DNA of 64,000 nucleotides from Chryseobacterium cucumeris (GTDB taxonomy: Bacteria; Bacteroidota; Bacteroidia; Flavobacteriales; Weeksellaceae), in the NCBI RefSeq assembly GCF_001593385.1, contig NZ_LUVZ01000002.1, positions 62,001 through 126,000 of the forward strand, written 5' to 3'. Below are positions 43,511 through 53,154 of this stretch, one piece after another; the first letter of the stretch is position 1, and every line of letters starts with the position of its first letter. The notes under the pieces were generated by a model. The model was not told where the DNA came from. It searched no databases and was given only the letters and a program-made list of their open reading frames with translations. The position numbers and the translations under genes were made by a program.

Positions 43511-43536
43511 AATAGCGTTCCCTTGGGAGCGTTATT
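43511..43536 (+). terminator. Terminator between the two cyclotransferase genes
   Basis: A 12-base-pair stem with two G-T pairs and a 2-base loop (AATAGCGTTCCC / GGGAGCGTTATT) is followed by TTCGTTTTG. Confidence 0.7.
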
Positions 43537-43560
43537 TTCGTTTTGAGGATTAAATTTTAG

Positions 43561-43568
43561 TACTTTTG
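43561..43568 (+). promoter_or_regulatory. Putative -7 element of the second cyclotransferase gene
   Basis: TACTTTTG matches TAnnTTTG and lies 19 bases before the chosen ATG at 43588. A TTG at 43543 is a candidate -33 element, though the 15-base spacer is short. Confidence 0.4.
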
Positions 43569-43587
43569 GAAAATGATTAATACCTTC

Positions 43588-44613
43588 ATGAAGCGAAATA
43601 TCCATATTGCTTTGGCAGCCGCTTTATTCCTTGCCTCTTGCAGCAACAAGGAAAAAATGCTGGATTCTCTGGCGGATTACAATAACTCAAAAGAAGAAAA
43701 AGGCTATCATTTCGGTGATAAACTTGATCTTCCCAAAGAAGTGACTGAAAATACGGAAAGTATAACCATCAGCTTTGGGGATAAAGAAACAAAAGACTTA
43801 AGAATTAATCCTCAATTTTTCACATTGGGTGATAATAAAGTAGTCTTTGTGATTAAAACTAATCGCGGTGAAACTTTAAACCAGGATGCTACGATTAATG
43901 TATTTACTAAAACTCCTGAGCATAATATTCCCTATAAAATAGTTGCCGATTACCCTCATGATCCCAAAAACTTTATTGAAGGTTTTGTGGTAGAAGGAAA
44001 TACAGTGTATGAAAGTGATGGAATGAAGGGATCTTCTCAGCTTATAAAATATACTCTAGGATCTTCAGTTCCCAAAATTATGGCTAAGCAGCCCGCTGAT
44101 ATTTTCTCTGAAGGGTGTACGATTGTAGAAGATAAGGTGTATCAACTGACCTATCAGAATAAAATCGGTTTTATTTATGATAAAAATACTTTGAAAAAAT
44201 TATCCGAATTTCCATTGCCCGGTGTAATTGGAGAAGGTTGGGGACTGACCTATGATGGGAAAAACCTGATCGCTACGGATGGTTCAAAGAATCTTTATTT
44301 TCTGGATGTTAATAATCCTTCAAAAGTAGTGAAAACGATTGCAGTTGGCGGTTATTCTACCGTTTATAATCAGCTCAACGAGCTTGAATATCACAAGGGA
44401 TTTATCTATGCTAATGTTTGGCATCAACCTGTCATTCTAAAAATTAATCCTGCAAACGGAGAAGTCATAGGTAAACTTGATTTTACACAATTGACAAAGG
44501 AAAATGATAAGGGAGACAGCGAGCATGTCTTAAACGGAATAGCTTTTAAAGGGGATAATATGCTCGTGACAGGTAAAAACTGGGAGAAAATTTATGAAGC
44601 CGCTTTTCAATAA
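43588..44613 (+). CDS. Glutaminyl-peptide cyclotransferase lipoprotein, copy 2
   Basis: This 341-residue paralogue of the preceding gene has the same plan: lipobox (LFLASC), N-terminal beta domain and propeller (EGCTIVEDKVYQLTYQ, GEGWGLTYDGKNL, QLNELEYHKGFIYANVW). It is similar to the first copy along the whole length, so it arose by tandem duplication. Two family positions differ: FIEGF in place of FVQGF, and QLTYQ in place of QLTWQ. It may have a changed substrate preference or reduced activity. The ATG at 43588 is chosen because it starts the lipoprotein signal; 43573 would add five residues. Confidence 0.88.
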   Translation: MKRNIHIALAAALFLASCSNKEKMLDSLADYNNSKEEKGYHFGDKLDLPKEVTENTESITISFGDKETKDLRINPQFFTLGDNKVVFVIKTNRGETLNQDATINVFTKTPEHNIPYKIVADYPHDPKNFIEGFVVEGNTVYESDGMKGSSQLIKYTLGSSVPKIMAKQPADIFSEGCTIVEDKVYQLTYQNKIGFIYDKNTLKKLSEFPLPGVIGEGWGLTYDGKNLIATDGSKNLYFLDVNNPSKVVKTIAVGGYSTVYNQLNELEYHKGFIYANVWHQPVILKINPANGEVIGKLDFTQLTKENDKGDSEHVLNGIAFKGDNMLVTGKNWEKIYEAAFQ

Positions 44614-44756
44614 ACTCATTATATCTATTGTAGAGCAGTTTTTTCATCAAGAAGATGGTCTCAATTTTGATTCACCTCAATGAAGATTCTATTGAAATAA
44701 AACCATCTTTTGAGTGAAGTTATTTTTCAGTAAATTGACCCCATTAAAAAAACAGA

Positions 44757-45719
44757 GTGAAGTTTTTAAACATACTATTTTTTTTTCTTTTCTGTATAGC
44801 TTCAGCGCAGAATATTCTTCCTTTGGATACATTGAAACTAAAGGAAGCTAAAGATATGCTTGCCGATGACTACGGAAATCTCTATATCTATAAAAACAAA
44901 GATTTCAGTTTTACCAAATATGATTCTTTAGGAAAACAGATCGGAAAAATGATGCTTACTGTACCCTATAAAGTTCAGAACGTTCAAAATCCTCTGAATG
45001 TACCTTTGTTTTCTGAAAATGCCCAGGAAATGAAATTTGTAGACCAGAATATGAATGAGATTCAAAGATTGGATTTTAAACAGAAATTTGGTTTTATCAG
45101 AATGGCTTATGCCGAAGATCTGCAGCAGCTGTGGCTTTTGGACGACAGTACAAAACGTCTGATACAATATAATTTCAGAAATGATACCACCATCAACTCA
45201 TATCCTTTTGATATCAGTTTTGAAGATTTAATGGATATGCTGGTCTATGAAAATAAGGTCTATATCTTAACAAGAAAACATATCAGGATTTACAGCCTGA
45301 AATTTGAAAAACTTTTCGAAGCCCCTTTGGAAAACGGAAAACGTTTTCGAAGAGAAAATGATGTGATCATGGTTGTCGCTGGTAATTCCATTTCACAATA
45401 CATCCCTGAAAAAGGGATGACATCCATTTTTGAAGATCAGGAAGCGCAAATTGTGGATAAAAACATCCTCTCTTATTTTGCAATCAAAGGGAACAAACTC
45501 TATCTTTACAGCCTTGAAAAAGTAAAGAAAGCCCAACAGCAAAAACAGCTCGAAGCTCAGCCGGAATCTCTGCAGCCATCTACAGAAAAACCAGTAGAAA
45601 AGATGGAAGAAAAACCAGTTGAGAATACAGCAGAGAAACCTTCAGACAATACTTTACAGAAATTGATTGAAGATATTTCCCAGGTTCAGACTGAGGCTGT
45701 CGAAAAACTTATCAACTAA
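44757..45719 (+). CDS. Secreted protein with propeller-like repeats and an EKP-rich tail
   Basis: This 320-residue protein starts with GTG at 44757 (MKFLNILFFFLFCIASAQ, a signal peptide). The body has short repeated strands (YGNLYIYKNKDFSFTKYDSL, NKVYILTRKHIRIYSLKFE) that look like an irregular beta-propeller. The tail is rich in Glu, Lys, Pro and Gln (EKPVEKMEEKPVENTAEKP), a low-complexity segment near the C-terminus. I do not recognise the family. A deoxynucleoside kinase gene follows after 27 bases and may share its transcript. Confidence 0.75.
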   Translation: MKFLNILFFFLFCIASAQNILPLDTLKLKEAKDMLADDYGNLYIYKNKDFSFTKYDSLGKQIGKMMLTVPYKVQNVQNPLNVPLFSENAQEMKFVDQNMNEIQRLDFKQKFGFIRMAYAEDLQQLWLLDDSTKRLIQYNFRNDTTINSYPFDISFEDLMDMLVYENKVYILTRKHIRIYSLKFEKLFEAPLENGKRFRRENDVIMVVAGNSISQYIPEKGMTSIFEDQEAQIVDKNILSYFAIKGNKLYLYSLEKVKKAQQQKQLEAQPESLQPSTEKPVEKMEEKPVENTAEKPSDNTLQKLIEDISQVQTEAVEKLIN

Positions 45720-45746
45720 TCGGTAAATACAAGGAAAAAGAATATT

Positions 45747-46361
45747 ATGCATATTGCAGTTACAGGAAACATCGGAGCCGGAAAAACAACTTTGACAACG
45801 ATGCTTTCCAAGCATTACGGATGGGATGCACAATTTGAAGATGTAGATCATAATCCTTATCTGGAAGATTTTTATTCAGACATGAGCAAGTGGAGTTTCG
45901 CACTGCAGGTATATTTCCTGGGGAGCAGATTCCGTCAGGTAAAAGAGATCAGAGAAAGCGGGAAAAATATTATTCAGGATCGCACCATCTATGAAGATGC
46001 CCATATTTTTGCGGAAAACCTGAATGATATGAATCTTCTTTCAGACAGGGACTTCAATAATTATTCATCAGTATTTGATCTGATGAAGTCTTTCGTATCT
46101 GCTCCAGATCTTTTAATCTATCTGAAATCTGATGTTCCTAACCTGGTTAAAAAAATCTACAAAAGAGGTCGTGAATATGAAGCATCCATCAGTATTGAAT
46201 ATCTTTCAAAACTGAACCAGAAATATGAAAAATGGATCTCCAACTATACAGAAGGAAAATTGCTGATTGTAGAAGTGGATGATCTTGATTTCGTTGAAAA
46301 ACCTGAAGATTTCGGGTTTATTCTGGAGAAGATTGAAGCAGAACTGCACGGATTGTTTTAA
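45747..46361 (+). CDS. Deoxynucleoside kinase
   Basis: This 204-residue kinase has the P-loop GNIGAGKTT (residues 7-15), the substrate-binding WSFALQVYFLGSRF segment, the DRT motif (IIQDRTIYEDAHIF) and the lid region (KRGREYE). It phosphorylates deoxyribonucleosides, salvaging them for DNA precursors. Flavobacteria often have one or more such kinases. Confidence 0.93.
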   Translation: MHIAVTGNIGAGKTTLTTMLSKHYGWDAQFEDVDHNPYLEDFYSDMSKWSFALQVYFLGSRFRQVKEIRESGKNIIQDRTIYEDAHIFAENLNDMNLLSDRDFNNYSSVFDLMKSFVSAPDLLIYLKSDVPNLVKKIYKRGREYEASISIEYLSKLNQKYEKWISNYTEGKLLIVEVDDLDFVEKPEDFGFILEKIEAELHGLF

Positions 46362-46406
46362 CATATTTTTATCAGAACATTAAGACAAACTCAGGGTAAA
46401 TCTTTT

Positions 46407-46414
46407 TAAATTTG
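46407..46414 (+). promoter_or_regulatory. Putative -7 element of the ArsC-like gene
   Basis: TAAATTTG matches TAnnTTTG, 33 bases before the start codon. No clear -33 element is visible. Confidence 0.35.
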
Positions 46415-46447
46415 TTAAGACCAAGTTTAATTTTTGAATAATGTATC

Positions 46448-46798
46448 ATGGTAGTTAAAGTTTTACATAACGTAAACTGTTCAAAGTCCAATGCTGTACT
46501 GGAGTATCTTGACGAAAACGGAGTACCTTTTGAGATCATTGATATTGTTGATGATCCTTTAAGTCCTCTTGAAATAAGAACGGTGCTGAAGAAACTGAAT
46601 CAGAGTGTTTTTCATATTATCCGTAAAACCGATAAGCTTTACGTTGAGAACTATGCAGATAAAAACTATTCAGAAGAGGAATGGATAAAGATTCTTTCCG
46701 AAAACCCATCTTTAATACAAAGACCCATTCTGGTAAAAGGTTCAGTGGCAATGCTGGGAAGACCCATTGAAAATGTAAAGTTCTTTATTGAAAAATAG
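46448..46798 (+). CDS. ArsC/Spx-family thioredoxin-fold protein (arsenate reductase-like)
   Basis: This 116-residue protein has the ArsC signature near the N-terminus (HNVNCSKSNAVLEYLDENG, with the redox-active Cys) and the conserved Arg in IQRPILVKG. In the canonical arsenate reductase the motif reads HNPxCxxS. It may be an arsenate reductase of the glutaredoxin-dependent type or a related reductase; no ars genes are near. A strong terminator follows. Confidence 0.85.
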   Translation: MVVKVLHNVNCSKSNAVLEYLDENGVPFEIIDIVDDPLSPLEIRTVLKKLNQSVFHIIRKTDKLYVENYADKNYSEEEWIKILSENPSLIQRPILVKGSVAMLGRPIENVKFFIEK

Positions 46799-46815
46799 AT
46801 GAAACTTAATAAATA

Positions 46816-46850
46816 AAAAAGATCCGTTCTGTTAAAGAGCGGATCTTTTT
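46816..46850. terminator. Bidirectional terminator hairpin
   Basis: A 15-base-pair stem (AAAAAGATCCGTTCT / AGAGCGGATCTTTTT, one G-T pair) with a 5-base loop lies between convergent genes: 18 bases after the ArsC-like stop and 3 bases beyond the end of the minus-strand gene. Confidence 0.85.
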
Positions 46851-46853
46851 ATG

Positions 46854-47327
46854 TTATGGGATTTTTGTAGTAACCGGGCCGTTTATCGCCTTATATAAAG
46901 CTTCCAGTTCTTTTGGAGGACGTCCGGAATCAAATTCTGAGGAAGTATACTCTTTTCCGCCAGCGGTAATGATAATGGATGCTATCATTGCCCTGTCAGA
47001 ATGCCTGCCCTCTGTAGGAGCTTTAAGATCTGATATCTTCGATAAATCAATAGTTTGAGCTAATCTGGAAACCATCTGCCATTCTGCGGGAGATATTTTA
47101 GTAGTAGTGATTTCTTCGTTAATATTGGATTCTTTTGAGGAAGGAGTGAAAACAATATCTCTGCTGAATCCTCTTGTCCTTTCTGTTAAGCGGATCTGTT
47201 CAATCTTTTGTTGCTGAACTGCAGAAGAGATATTTTGGGTATTATTTTCGCTGTTATTTTTGTGCATACAGTTTGTAGCGGAGGTTGCTAAAATGATATT
47301 AAACAGGATCAGTTGGATATTCATCAT
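46854..47327 (-). CDS. Hypothetical lipoprotein-like protein
   Basis: This 157-residue protein begins MMNIQLILFNIILATSATNC, a signal with a possible lipobox Cys. A polar linker (NNSENNTQNISSAVQQQ) precedes a compact domain with TKISPAEWQMVSRLAQTID and MIASIIITAGGKEYTSSEFD, ending with GRPPKELEALYKAI. I do not recognise the family; the layout resembles small Bacteroidetes periplasmic proteins of unknown function. It shares its terminator with the convergent ArsC-like gene. Confidence 0.7.
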   Translation of the reverse strand: MMNIQLILFNIILATSATNCMHKNNSENNTQNISSAVQQQKIEQIRLTERTRGFSRDIVFTPSSKESNINEEITTTKISPAEWQMVSRLAQTIDLSKISDLKAPTEGRHSDRAMIASIIITAGGKEYTSSEFDSGRPPKELEALYKAINGPVTTKIP

Positions 47328-47389
47328 ATTCTGTTTTTATGTATTAATAATAAAAAAACCGCTTCAACATGATGAAACGGCCTTTGTTT

Positions 47390-47701
47390 TTATAATAGAA
47401 TAACGCCTTCTATTTTTGCTACTTCTTTATAAATATTCACTACCTGATTGGCATCCAGAACAAATGCATTGATATTGCAGGCTGTGTATTTTCCATTTTT
47501 GCTTTCGCGGTTTCCCAGTGTAAATTTAATACCATCAAAAACTCTGTAAATTTCAGTAAGTTTTGCCTGATCTGTAGGAATAATAAATTTAAATAAATAG
47601 TCCTCCGGAAAATCATGATGATCCTCCAGTTTCTCCCTCAAAGACTGATAAAAGTCTTCAGGGCTTGCGTGTTGATTTCCTTGTAATATATCCATCTGCA
47701 A
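47390..47701 (-). CDS. DUF493 (YbeD-like) protein
   Basis: This 103-residue protein ends with NQVVNIYKEVAKIEGVILL and has the core FPEDYLFKFIIPTD and SKNGKYTACNINAFVLD, matching DUF493. The family has a ferredoxin-like ACT fold and is thought to be regulatory, but its role is unsettled. The start may be M1 at 47701 or the second Met 6 bases later. The gene lies 62 bases upstream of the hypothetical lipoprotein gene on the same strand. Confidence 0.88.
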   Translation of the reverse strand: MQMDILQGNQHASPEDFYQSLREKLEDHHDFPEDYLFKFIIPTDQAKLTEIYRVFDGIKFTLGNRESKNGKYTACNINAFVLDANQVVNIYKEVAKIEGVILL

Positions 47702-47735
47702 TTGTTAATATAATATAAATATAACGAAAAATTTC

Positions 47736-48407
47736 CTATTTTCCAAATGGTCCCAGCAGAGACTTGGAGTTCTGGTGTTCATAATCTTCGATGATGTTGA
47801 ATAATCCATTTACAAGCTGTTCAGAAGCAAGTTTACTCAGTCCTCCTGAATTGACAGTGTTGTTATTTCTCCCTAAAAGGCTGCCCAGAAAATTGCTGCC
47901 TGATAACGCTGTATTGATAGTTTTTACTATGCCATATTCGTTCAGTTTTTCATCTACTTTAGGAGCAATGGCAGCAATAAGCTGTTGGGATGTTTTTTCC
48001 TTCAGAATCTGTGTAGCGGTTGTTCCCTGCATAATTCGCGTTACATCCTGAGCATTAAGACTGTTGACTGCATCCTGCAAAATGGGTTTCGAGGTGTTCA
48101 CGGTATAAGCTGCAGCCTGTGCTATATAATCTCTTTCTTTGGCGACCAGTGAGGGTGCAATTTTCTCCAGCGTAGAATTGATATCTCTCAATTCTTTGGG
48201 AAGAGCTTTATCAACCATATTATTCTGCAGGAACGCTTCTTTATTCCCGTAGATACCCATTCCTTTATCAATACCATTGAGCAGAATTCTTTTGATAATA
48301 GAAAGCCCCATGTCTGATGTGGCCAGTGAAGTGCAGGATTGTACACTGGTGGTAATAACAGCACCGGTCCCGATCAGAAGAGCGGCTGCAATGATATATT
48401 TTTTCAT
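47736..48407 (-). CDS. DUF4197 lipoprotein
   Basis: This 223-residue protein starts at 48407 with MKKYIIAAALLIGTGAV and has a lipobox (TSVQSC). The mature helical domain (LSIIKRILLNGIDKGMG, LNAQDVTRIMQGTTATQILK, QQLIAAIAPKVDEKLNEYG) matches DUF4197, an all-helical family found in Bacteroidetes and Proteobacteria. Its function is not known. A longer start at 48434 is possible but would place nine residues before the lipoprotein signal. It ends 34 bases before DUF493 on the same strand. Confidence 0.88.
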   Translation of the reverse strand: MKKYIIAAALLIGTGAVITTSVQSCTSLATSDMGLSIIKRILLNGIDKGMGIYGNKEAFLQNNMVDKALPKELRDINSTLEKIAPSLVAKERDYIAQAAAYTVNTSKPILQDAVNSLNAQDVTRIMQGTTATQILKEKTSQQLIAAIAPKVDEKLNEYGIVKTINTALSGSNFLGSLLGRNNNTVNSGGLSKLASEQLVNGLFNIIEDYEHQNSKSLLGPFGK

Positions 48408-48434
48408 TGATCTTTTATTATGTATTTCTAACAT

Positions 48435-48771
48435 GCTTTTGTCAAAAACTGCACCAAAGGTAATTACTATTCTGTATTTAACAAAATATTAAATTGAGTA
48501 CATGTTTTGGTGAATATTGTGTCAAAAAAAATAAAATTTCATTTAGAGATATGATGAATAAAGTATCTTGATTTTAAATAAAGGATTATAAAATTTAATT
48601 TTTTAGTGTTTTTCATTTAATAAAATGTGGAAATTTTTAAATATTTAAGATAGTTTAACAGTGTTGGATATTTTTTATATTTTTGGCTAATGTCTTTTTT
48701 TGAGATTTTAAATAACTCCACTATTTAGAGACAGGTACAAATTTGATTTATTTGAATAAAATTGAAACTAT
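48435..48771. other. Divergent upstream region of the SusC operon
   Basis: This is a very AT-rich leader region with no coding frame. It holds a TAnnTTTG element at 48678-48685 and should contain the regulatory sites for the sus genes, but no known binding site or regulator gene is visible. Confidence 0.5.
48678..48685 (+). promoter_or_regulatory. Putative -7 element of the SusC operon
   Basis: TATTTTTG fits TAnnTTTG and would give a leader of about 80 bases before susC. Confidence 0.4.
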
Positions 48772-51621
48772 ATGAAACAAAGTAATTTAAAGTATTCAGG
48801 TCTCATTGCCGTTCTATACTTCGGGATGAATGTGAATGCACAGGTTACGCAGGATTCTGCTAAAGTCCAGAAGATCGACGAAGTCGTTATGATTGGATAT
48901 GGTAGCCGTAAAAAAGTAGACAACACTACTTCTATTAGTTCTATCAGTGCGGAAGAAGTAACTAAAACTAAAGTGTTGAATGCATCACAAGCCATTCAGG
49001 GTAAAGCAGCCGGGGTACAGGTAATAGCTTCCGATGCACCAGGATCTACTCCGACAGTGATGATCAGAGGACTTGGTACAGTACTGGGGGGAAGAACACC
49101 TTTATATGTAGTTGATGGGATGTTTACTGATAACATCAACAATATTAACTCTAATGATATTCTGACCTATGATGTATTGAAAGATGCTGCAGCATTGGCT
49201 ATCTATGGTAACAGAGCTGCTAATGGAGTAATTATCATTACGACAAAGTCAGGTAGAGGAAAATTAAGCGTTTCCTATGATGGATTAGTTGGATTCAGAA
49301 CTCCTTTAAAAACCATTAAAATGGCTAACGGGTCTGAATTTGCAAATTATAATAATGCTGGTAAAGCAAGTAATTATTTGAATCCTAATCAACCCTATAA
49401 TACAGATTGGTTTAAAGAAATTACAAGAACGGGAATTTACAACCAGCATAACTTATCAATTTCAGGATCTTCAGAAGCTGCAAAGTACTTTTTAAGTTTA
49501 AGTAATTATGATGAGCAGTCTATCCTTAAAGGAACAAATTATAACAGGACTACAGTAAGAACCAATAACGAGTTCAGAATTACCAAAGGAATCAGATTGG
49601 CGCAGACTTTAAGTGCAACATTTACTAATGATACTCCTAAATCGTATGGTGCTTTTACAAATGCTTATAAACAATCACCATTAGTCCCTGTATATTATCC
49701 GAATGGAAAATATGGTCAGCCTATTTATAATAAGACCAACGGGAATATCGATTATGAAGGAGGACGATTTAATAATGTAGGCAACCCGGTGATGCAGCTT
49801 GCTTATGATAATCAAAGAGGTAGAAATTTCTTATTACAAGGTGGATTAAAATTGGATATAGATATCTACAAAGATTTAAAATTTACCTCTCAATTTAGTG
49901 GAGAATATGGTAACTATAAATACTATAATTTCGTAAATTCAAAATCTTTCTGGTTAGATAGTGATCCTATGAGAACAGAAAACCAATACTCAGCTACGTC
50001 ACCATTAACAAGGTTAACCAATAAAAGTCAGAACTATTTCAACTGGTTACTTAATAATTATTTAACCTATACAAAGAAAATTGAAAACCATGATATTGAA
50101 GTTGTTGTAGGTACAGAAGCTTCAGTAAAGAATGGGCTTGAGACTTTAATTATTAACAGGAAAGATGTTCCTATTGCAAAAGATTACTGGAATCTTAGCG
50201 GAGTTGATTACTATGGTAACCTGTATAGTGATAGTGATACAAAAGCTCTTGAATCAATAAAAGGAAACAGAAATACTACAATTTCGTATTTCGGAAGATT
50301 CCAATATAAATTTATGAATCGTTACTTATTAAGTGGAACGATCAGAAGAGACGGTTCTTCTCAGTTTGCTGCTGGTAATAAGTGGGGTACATTCCCATCA
50401 TTTGGTGCAGGTTGGATTATTTCCGAAGAAAACTTCATGAAAGATGGTTTCTTTGACCTTTTGAAGCTTAGAGGTGGATGGGGTAAAATCGGAAACCAGA
50501 ATGTTCCTTTGAATTATCTACCACTTTCAATGGGAGCAACTTATAATTATGCGTTTGGAAGTTCACCAGTAAGCAATGGAGTTACTGTTAATAAAGGTTA
50601 CGATCCGGACTTAGGATGGGAAGTTACAGAAGAATCCTCTTTAGGATTAGATTTTGGAATCCTGAATAAAAGATTGACAGGTACGTTTGATATTTATAAC
50701 AGAAAAACCAAAAATCTTATTTTGGGAGTTGTTCCATATATGGCAACTGGAATTTCTGATTTGAATTATTCTCATATGGGAAGTGTTGTTAATAAAGGTG
50801 CTGAGGTAAGCCTAAACTGGGCTGATAAAGTAGGCGAGGATTTTACCTATTCAATTGGTGCCAATTATTCTTACAATAAGAACAAACTTGCCAGCATTAA
50901 TCTTTCTAAGCCTGTTTCTCAAATTGTTGGAGGAAATCTTGGAAACGGACAAGATACAAAACTTTTTAACGCTAATGCAGTTGGTTATGCATTAGGAAGT
51001 TTCTATTTATGGGAAGCTGATGGTTATGATGCAAATGGTAACCTGAAGTTTAAAGACTTGAATGGTAACGGAATTACAGGAAGTGCAGATCCTGGAGACA
51101 GAAGATTCTTTGACTCTTACATACCAAAGTCAACATTAGGTGTTAATGTTTCAATGTCCTATAAAAATTGGGATTTTGCCCTAAGTGGTTATGGAGCTTT
51201 CGGATTCAAAGTGTATAACGGTAAAAAAGCACAAAGGAATGGTGGAGAAAATGTCGAAGCTTCTGTAGCGAATGATTTTTGGACTCCTACAAACACTAAT
51301 GCAGCAAATCCTGTAAATCCTGCAAATATTCCAATTGCATCTACATTCTATTTGGAAAGCGGAGATTATTTCAGAATCAATAATATTTCAGTAGGATATA
51401 CATTTAAAAATGTAACGGATTATATGAAATCAATTAAGCTTTATGTAAGTGCAATTAATCCTTTTGTTTTCCAGAAATACTCAGGATATTCCTCAGAATT
51501 ATCAGGATATAATCCTGCGGATCCTACTGCAGAAGGAGATCCTTACAAACGTGCGGGGGTAGAATTAGATGCTTACCCTACATTAAGATCTTTTGTATTT
51601 GGTGTTAACCTAAATTTTTAA
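48772..51621 (+). CDS. SusC/RagA-type TonB-dependent outer-membrane receptor
   Basis: This 949-residue receptor has a signal peptide ending NVNAQ and then a short segment containing the TonB-box-like VQKIDEVVMIGYG. The plug domain carries GKAAGVQVIASDAPGSTP, TPLYVVDGMF and GVIIITTKSG, and a 22-strand barrel ends in FVFGVNLNF. The N-terminal carboxypeptidase-D-like domain of many SusC proteins is missing. With the adjacent SusD it imports an oligosaccharide. The downstream GH144-like and GH3 enzymes suggest beta-1,2-glucan (sophoro-oligosaccharides). No sigma/anti-sigma pair or hybrid regulator adjoins it. Confidence 0.95.
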   Translation: MKQSNLKYSGLIAVLYFGMNVNAQVTQDSAKVQKIDEVVMIGYGSRKKVDNTTSISSISAEEVTKTKVLNASQAIQGKAAGVQVIASDAPGSTPTVMIRGLGTVLGGRTPLYVVDGMFTDNINNINSNDILTYDVLKDAAALAIYGNRAANGVIIITTKSGRGKLSVSYDGLVGFRTPLKTIKMANGSEFANYNNAGKASNYLNPNQPYNTDWFKEITRTGIYNQHNLSISGSSEAAKYFLSLSNYDEQSILKGTNYNRTTVRTNNEFRITKGIRLAQTLSATFTNDTPKSYGAFTNAYKQSPLVPVYYPNGKYGQPIYNKTNGNIDYEGGRFNNVGNPVMQLAYDNQRGRNFLLQGGLKLDIDIYKDLKFTSQFSGEYGNYKYYNFVNSKSFWLDSDPMRTENQYSATSPLTRLTNKSQNYFNWLLNNYLTYTKKIENHDIEVVVGTEASVKNGLETLIINRKDVPIAKDYWNLSGVDYYGNLYSDSDTKALESIKGNRNTTISYFGRFQYKFMNRYLLSGTIRRDGSSQFAAGNKWGTFPSFGAGWIISEENFMKDGFFDLLKLRGGWGKIGNQNVPLNYLPLSMGATYNYAFGSSPVSNGVTVNKGYDPDLGWEVTEESSLGLDFGILNKRLTGTFDIYNRKTKNLILGVVPYMATGISDLNYSHMGSVVNKGAEVSLNWADKVGEDFTYSIGANYSYNKNKLASINLSKPVSQIVGGNLGNGQDTKLFNANAVGYALGSFYLWEADGYDANGNLKFKDLNGNGITGSADPGDRRFFDSYIPKSTLGVNVSMSYKNWDFALSGYGAFGFKVYNGKKAQRNGGENVEASVANDFWTPTNTNAANPVNPANIPIASTFYLESGDYFRINNISVGYTFKNVTDYMKSIKLYVSAINPFVFQKYSGYSSELSGYNPADPTAEGDPYKRAGVELDAYPTLRSFVFGVNLNF

Positions 51622-51625
51622 AAAA

Positions 51626-53077
51626 ATGAACAAAAAATATATCATAGCAGCGGCATTTTTGATTTTAGGAGCTGTTAACCAAAGTTGTAGTAATGACTTT
51701 ATCGACGTGTCACCTACGGAAGCAATTCCTGAGAGCGCATTGGGTGAAATATACAATAATGATGCAGGAGCCAATAGTTTAGTTACAGCTATTTATGCTA
51801 AGTTTTTAGACTGGAATATGAGTACATTTGCATGGATCGGGGTTACATCAATTGTCTCTGATGATGCGGATAAAGGTTCAAGTGCAAGTGATTCAGGTTC
51901 AGATAAAGATATTTTAGATGCTTTGACATTTACAGCATCAACACCGTCATTCAAAGAATTGTTTGCTTCTAATTATCAAGGTATTAATAGATGTAATCAG
52001 GCGTTGAAATATCTTCCTCAATTGGATAAAGTAGACCCGCAATTACGTGAGAGATTAGCGGGAGAGGCAAAGTTTTTGAGAGCATTTATGTACTTTACTT
52101 TAGTTAGATCTTTTGGAGGTGTTCCGTTAGTAGACCATGTTCCCGTTACAGGAGTTGAAGCCGACAAGCAAATGACACTAACCAGAAAAAGCAAAGAAGA
52201 GATTTATGCATTTATAGAAAAAGACCTTAAAGATGCAGCAGCAGTTTTGCCTTCTGGAACGGGGGGACAAAGAGCTACAAAAGGTGCTGCCCATGCACTT
52301 TTAGCTAAGGTGTATTTATATCAGAAGAAATGGCAGTTGGCAGTAGATGAGACTAATTTGGTGACAGGTTATTCATTGACAACTAATTTCCAGGATATTT
52401 ATAAAGTTTCCGGAGAAAATAATGCTGAATCTATCTTCGAAATTAATGGTAGTGGAGGAACAGCAGGAAGAGCAATCCAGCAGTATAGCCAGGTTCAGGG
52501 AGCCAGAGGTACTACAGGCTGGGGCTGGGGATTTGCAACGCCTACCCAAGGATTATATGACGCCTACTCTGCAACAGATTCCAGAAGAGATGCTACGATT
52601 ATCCATAGAGATATGACTTTATATGATGGATATTATGTAGGTCCAAATACAGAAAATAAATTCTATAATTATAAAGCTTATTCTTCCAATTATAGAGATC
52701 AGGCTTCAACAGACGTAAACATTCGTTATCTGAGATATGCCGAAGTACTATTAATCAGAGCTGAAGCAATGAATGAGCTCGGACAAACATCTGCAGCTAT
52801 TCCTTTCCTGAATCAGGTAAGAAACAGAGCTAACATCGGAAACACTACTGCTTTTTCTCAGGCAGACGTAAGATTGGATATCTGGAAACAAAGAAGATTA
52901 GAGCTTGCTTTCGAACATGACAGATGGTTTGATCTTGTAAGAACCGGACAAGCCCAGGCAGCCATGGCGGCTGATGGTGGTAAAAAATTCATCGTTGGAA
53001 AACATGAACTATTCCCACTTCCACAAGACTTCATAATGGAAGCTGGTGGATTGTCAGCACAAAACCCCGGCTATTAA
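51626..53077 (+). CDS. SusD/RagB-type surface lipoprotein
   Basis: This 483-residue lipoprotein has lipobox AVNQSC and helical repeats typical of SusD (ASNYQGINRCNQALKYLPQL, AKFLRAFMYFTLVRSFGGVP, AHALLAKVYLYQKKWQLA), with a C-terminal YAEVLLIRAEAMNELGQ ... HELFPLPQDFI block. It caps the SusC pore and binds the glycan at the surface. It follows susC after 4 bases, as in most PULs. Confidence 0.95.
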   Translation: MNKKYIIAAAFLILGAVNQSCSNDFIDVSPTEAIPESALGEIYNNDAGANSLVTAIYAKFLDWNMSTFAWIGVTSIVSDDADKGSSASDSGSDKDILDALTFTASTPSFKELFASNYQGINRCNQALKYLPQLDKVDPQLRERLAGEAKFLRAFMYFTLVRSFGGVPLVDHVPVTGVEADKQMTLTRKSKEEIYAFIEKDLKDAAAVLPSGTGGQRATKGAAHALLAKVYLYQKKWQLAVDETNLVTGYSLTTNFQDIYKVSGENNAESIFEINGSGGTAGRAIQQYSQVQGARGTTGWGWGFATPTQGLYDAYSATDSRRDATIIHRDMTLYDGYYVGPNTENKFYNYKAYSSNYRDQASTDVNIRYLRYAEVLLIRAEAMNELGQTSAAIPFLNQVRNRANIGNTTAFSQADVRLDIWKQRRLELAFEHDRWFDLVRTGQAQAAMAADGGKKFIVGKHELFPLPQDFIMEAGGLSAQNPGY

Positions 53078-53154
53078 ATTTAATCAATAAAAACTTTAGA
53101 GGAGAATGAAAGTTCTCCTCTTCTTTTAGTAAGAAACCCTAAAAAAGAGATCTC

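Noticed and set aside
45570..45660. Tandem DNA repeat coding for the EKP-rich tail
   Set aside because: The nucleotide units are irregular and short; this is ordinary low-complexity coding sequence, not a repeat array.
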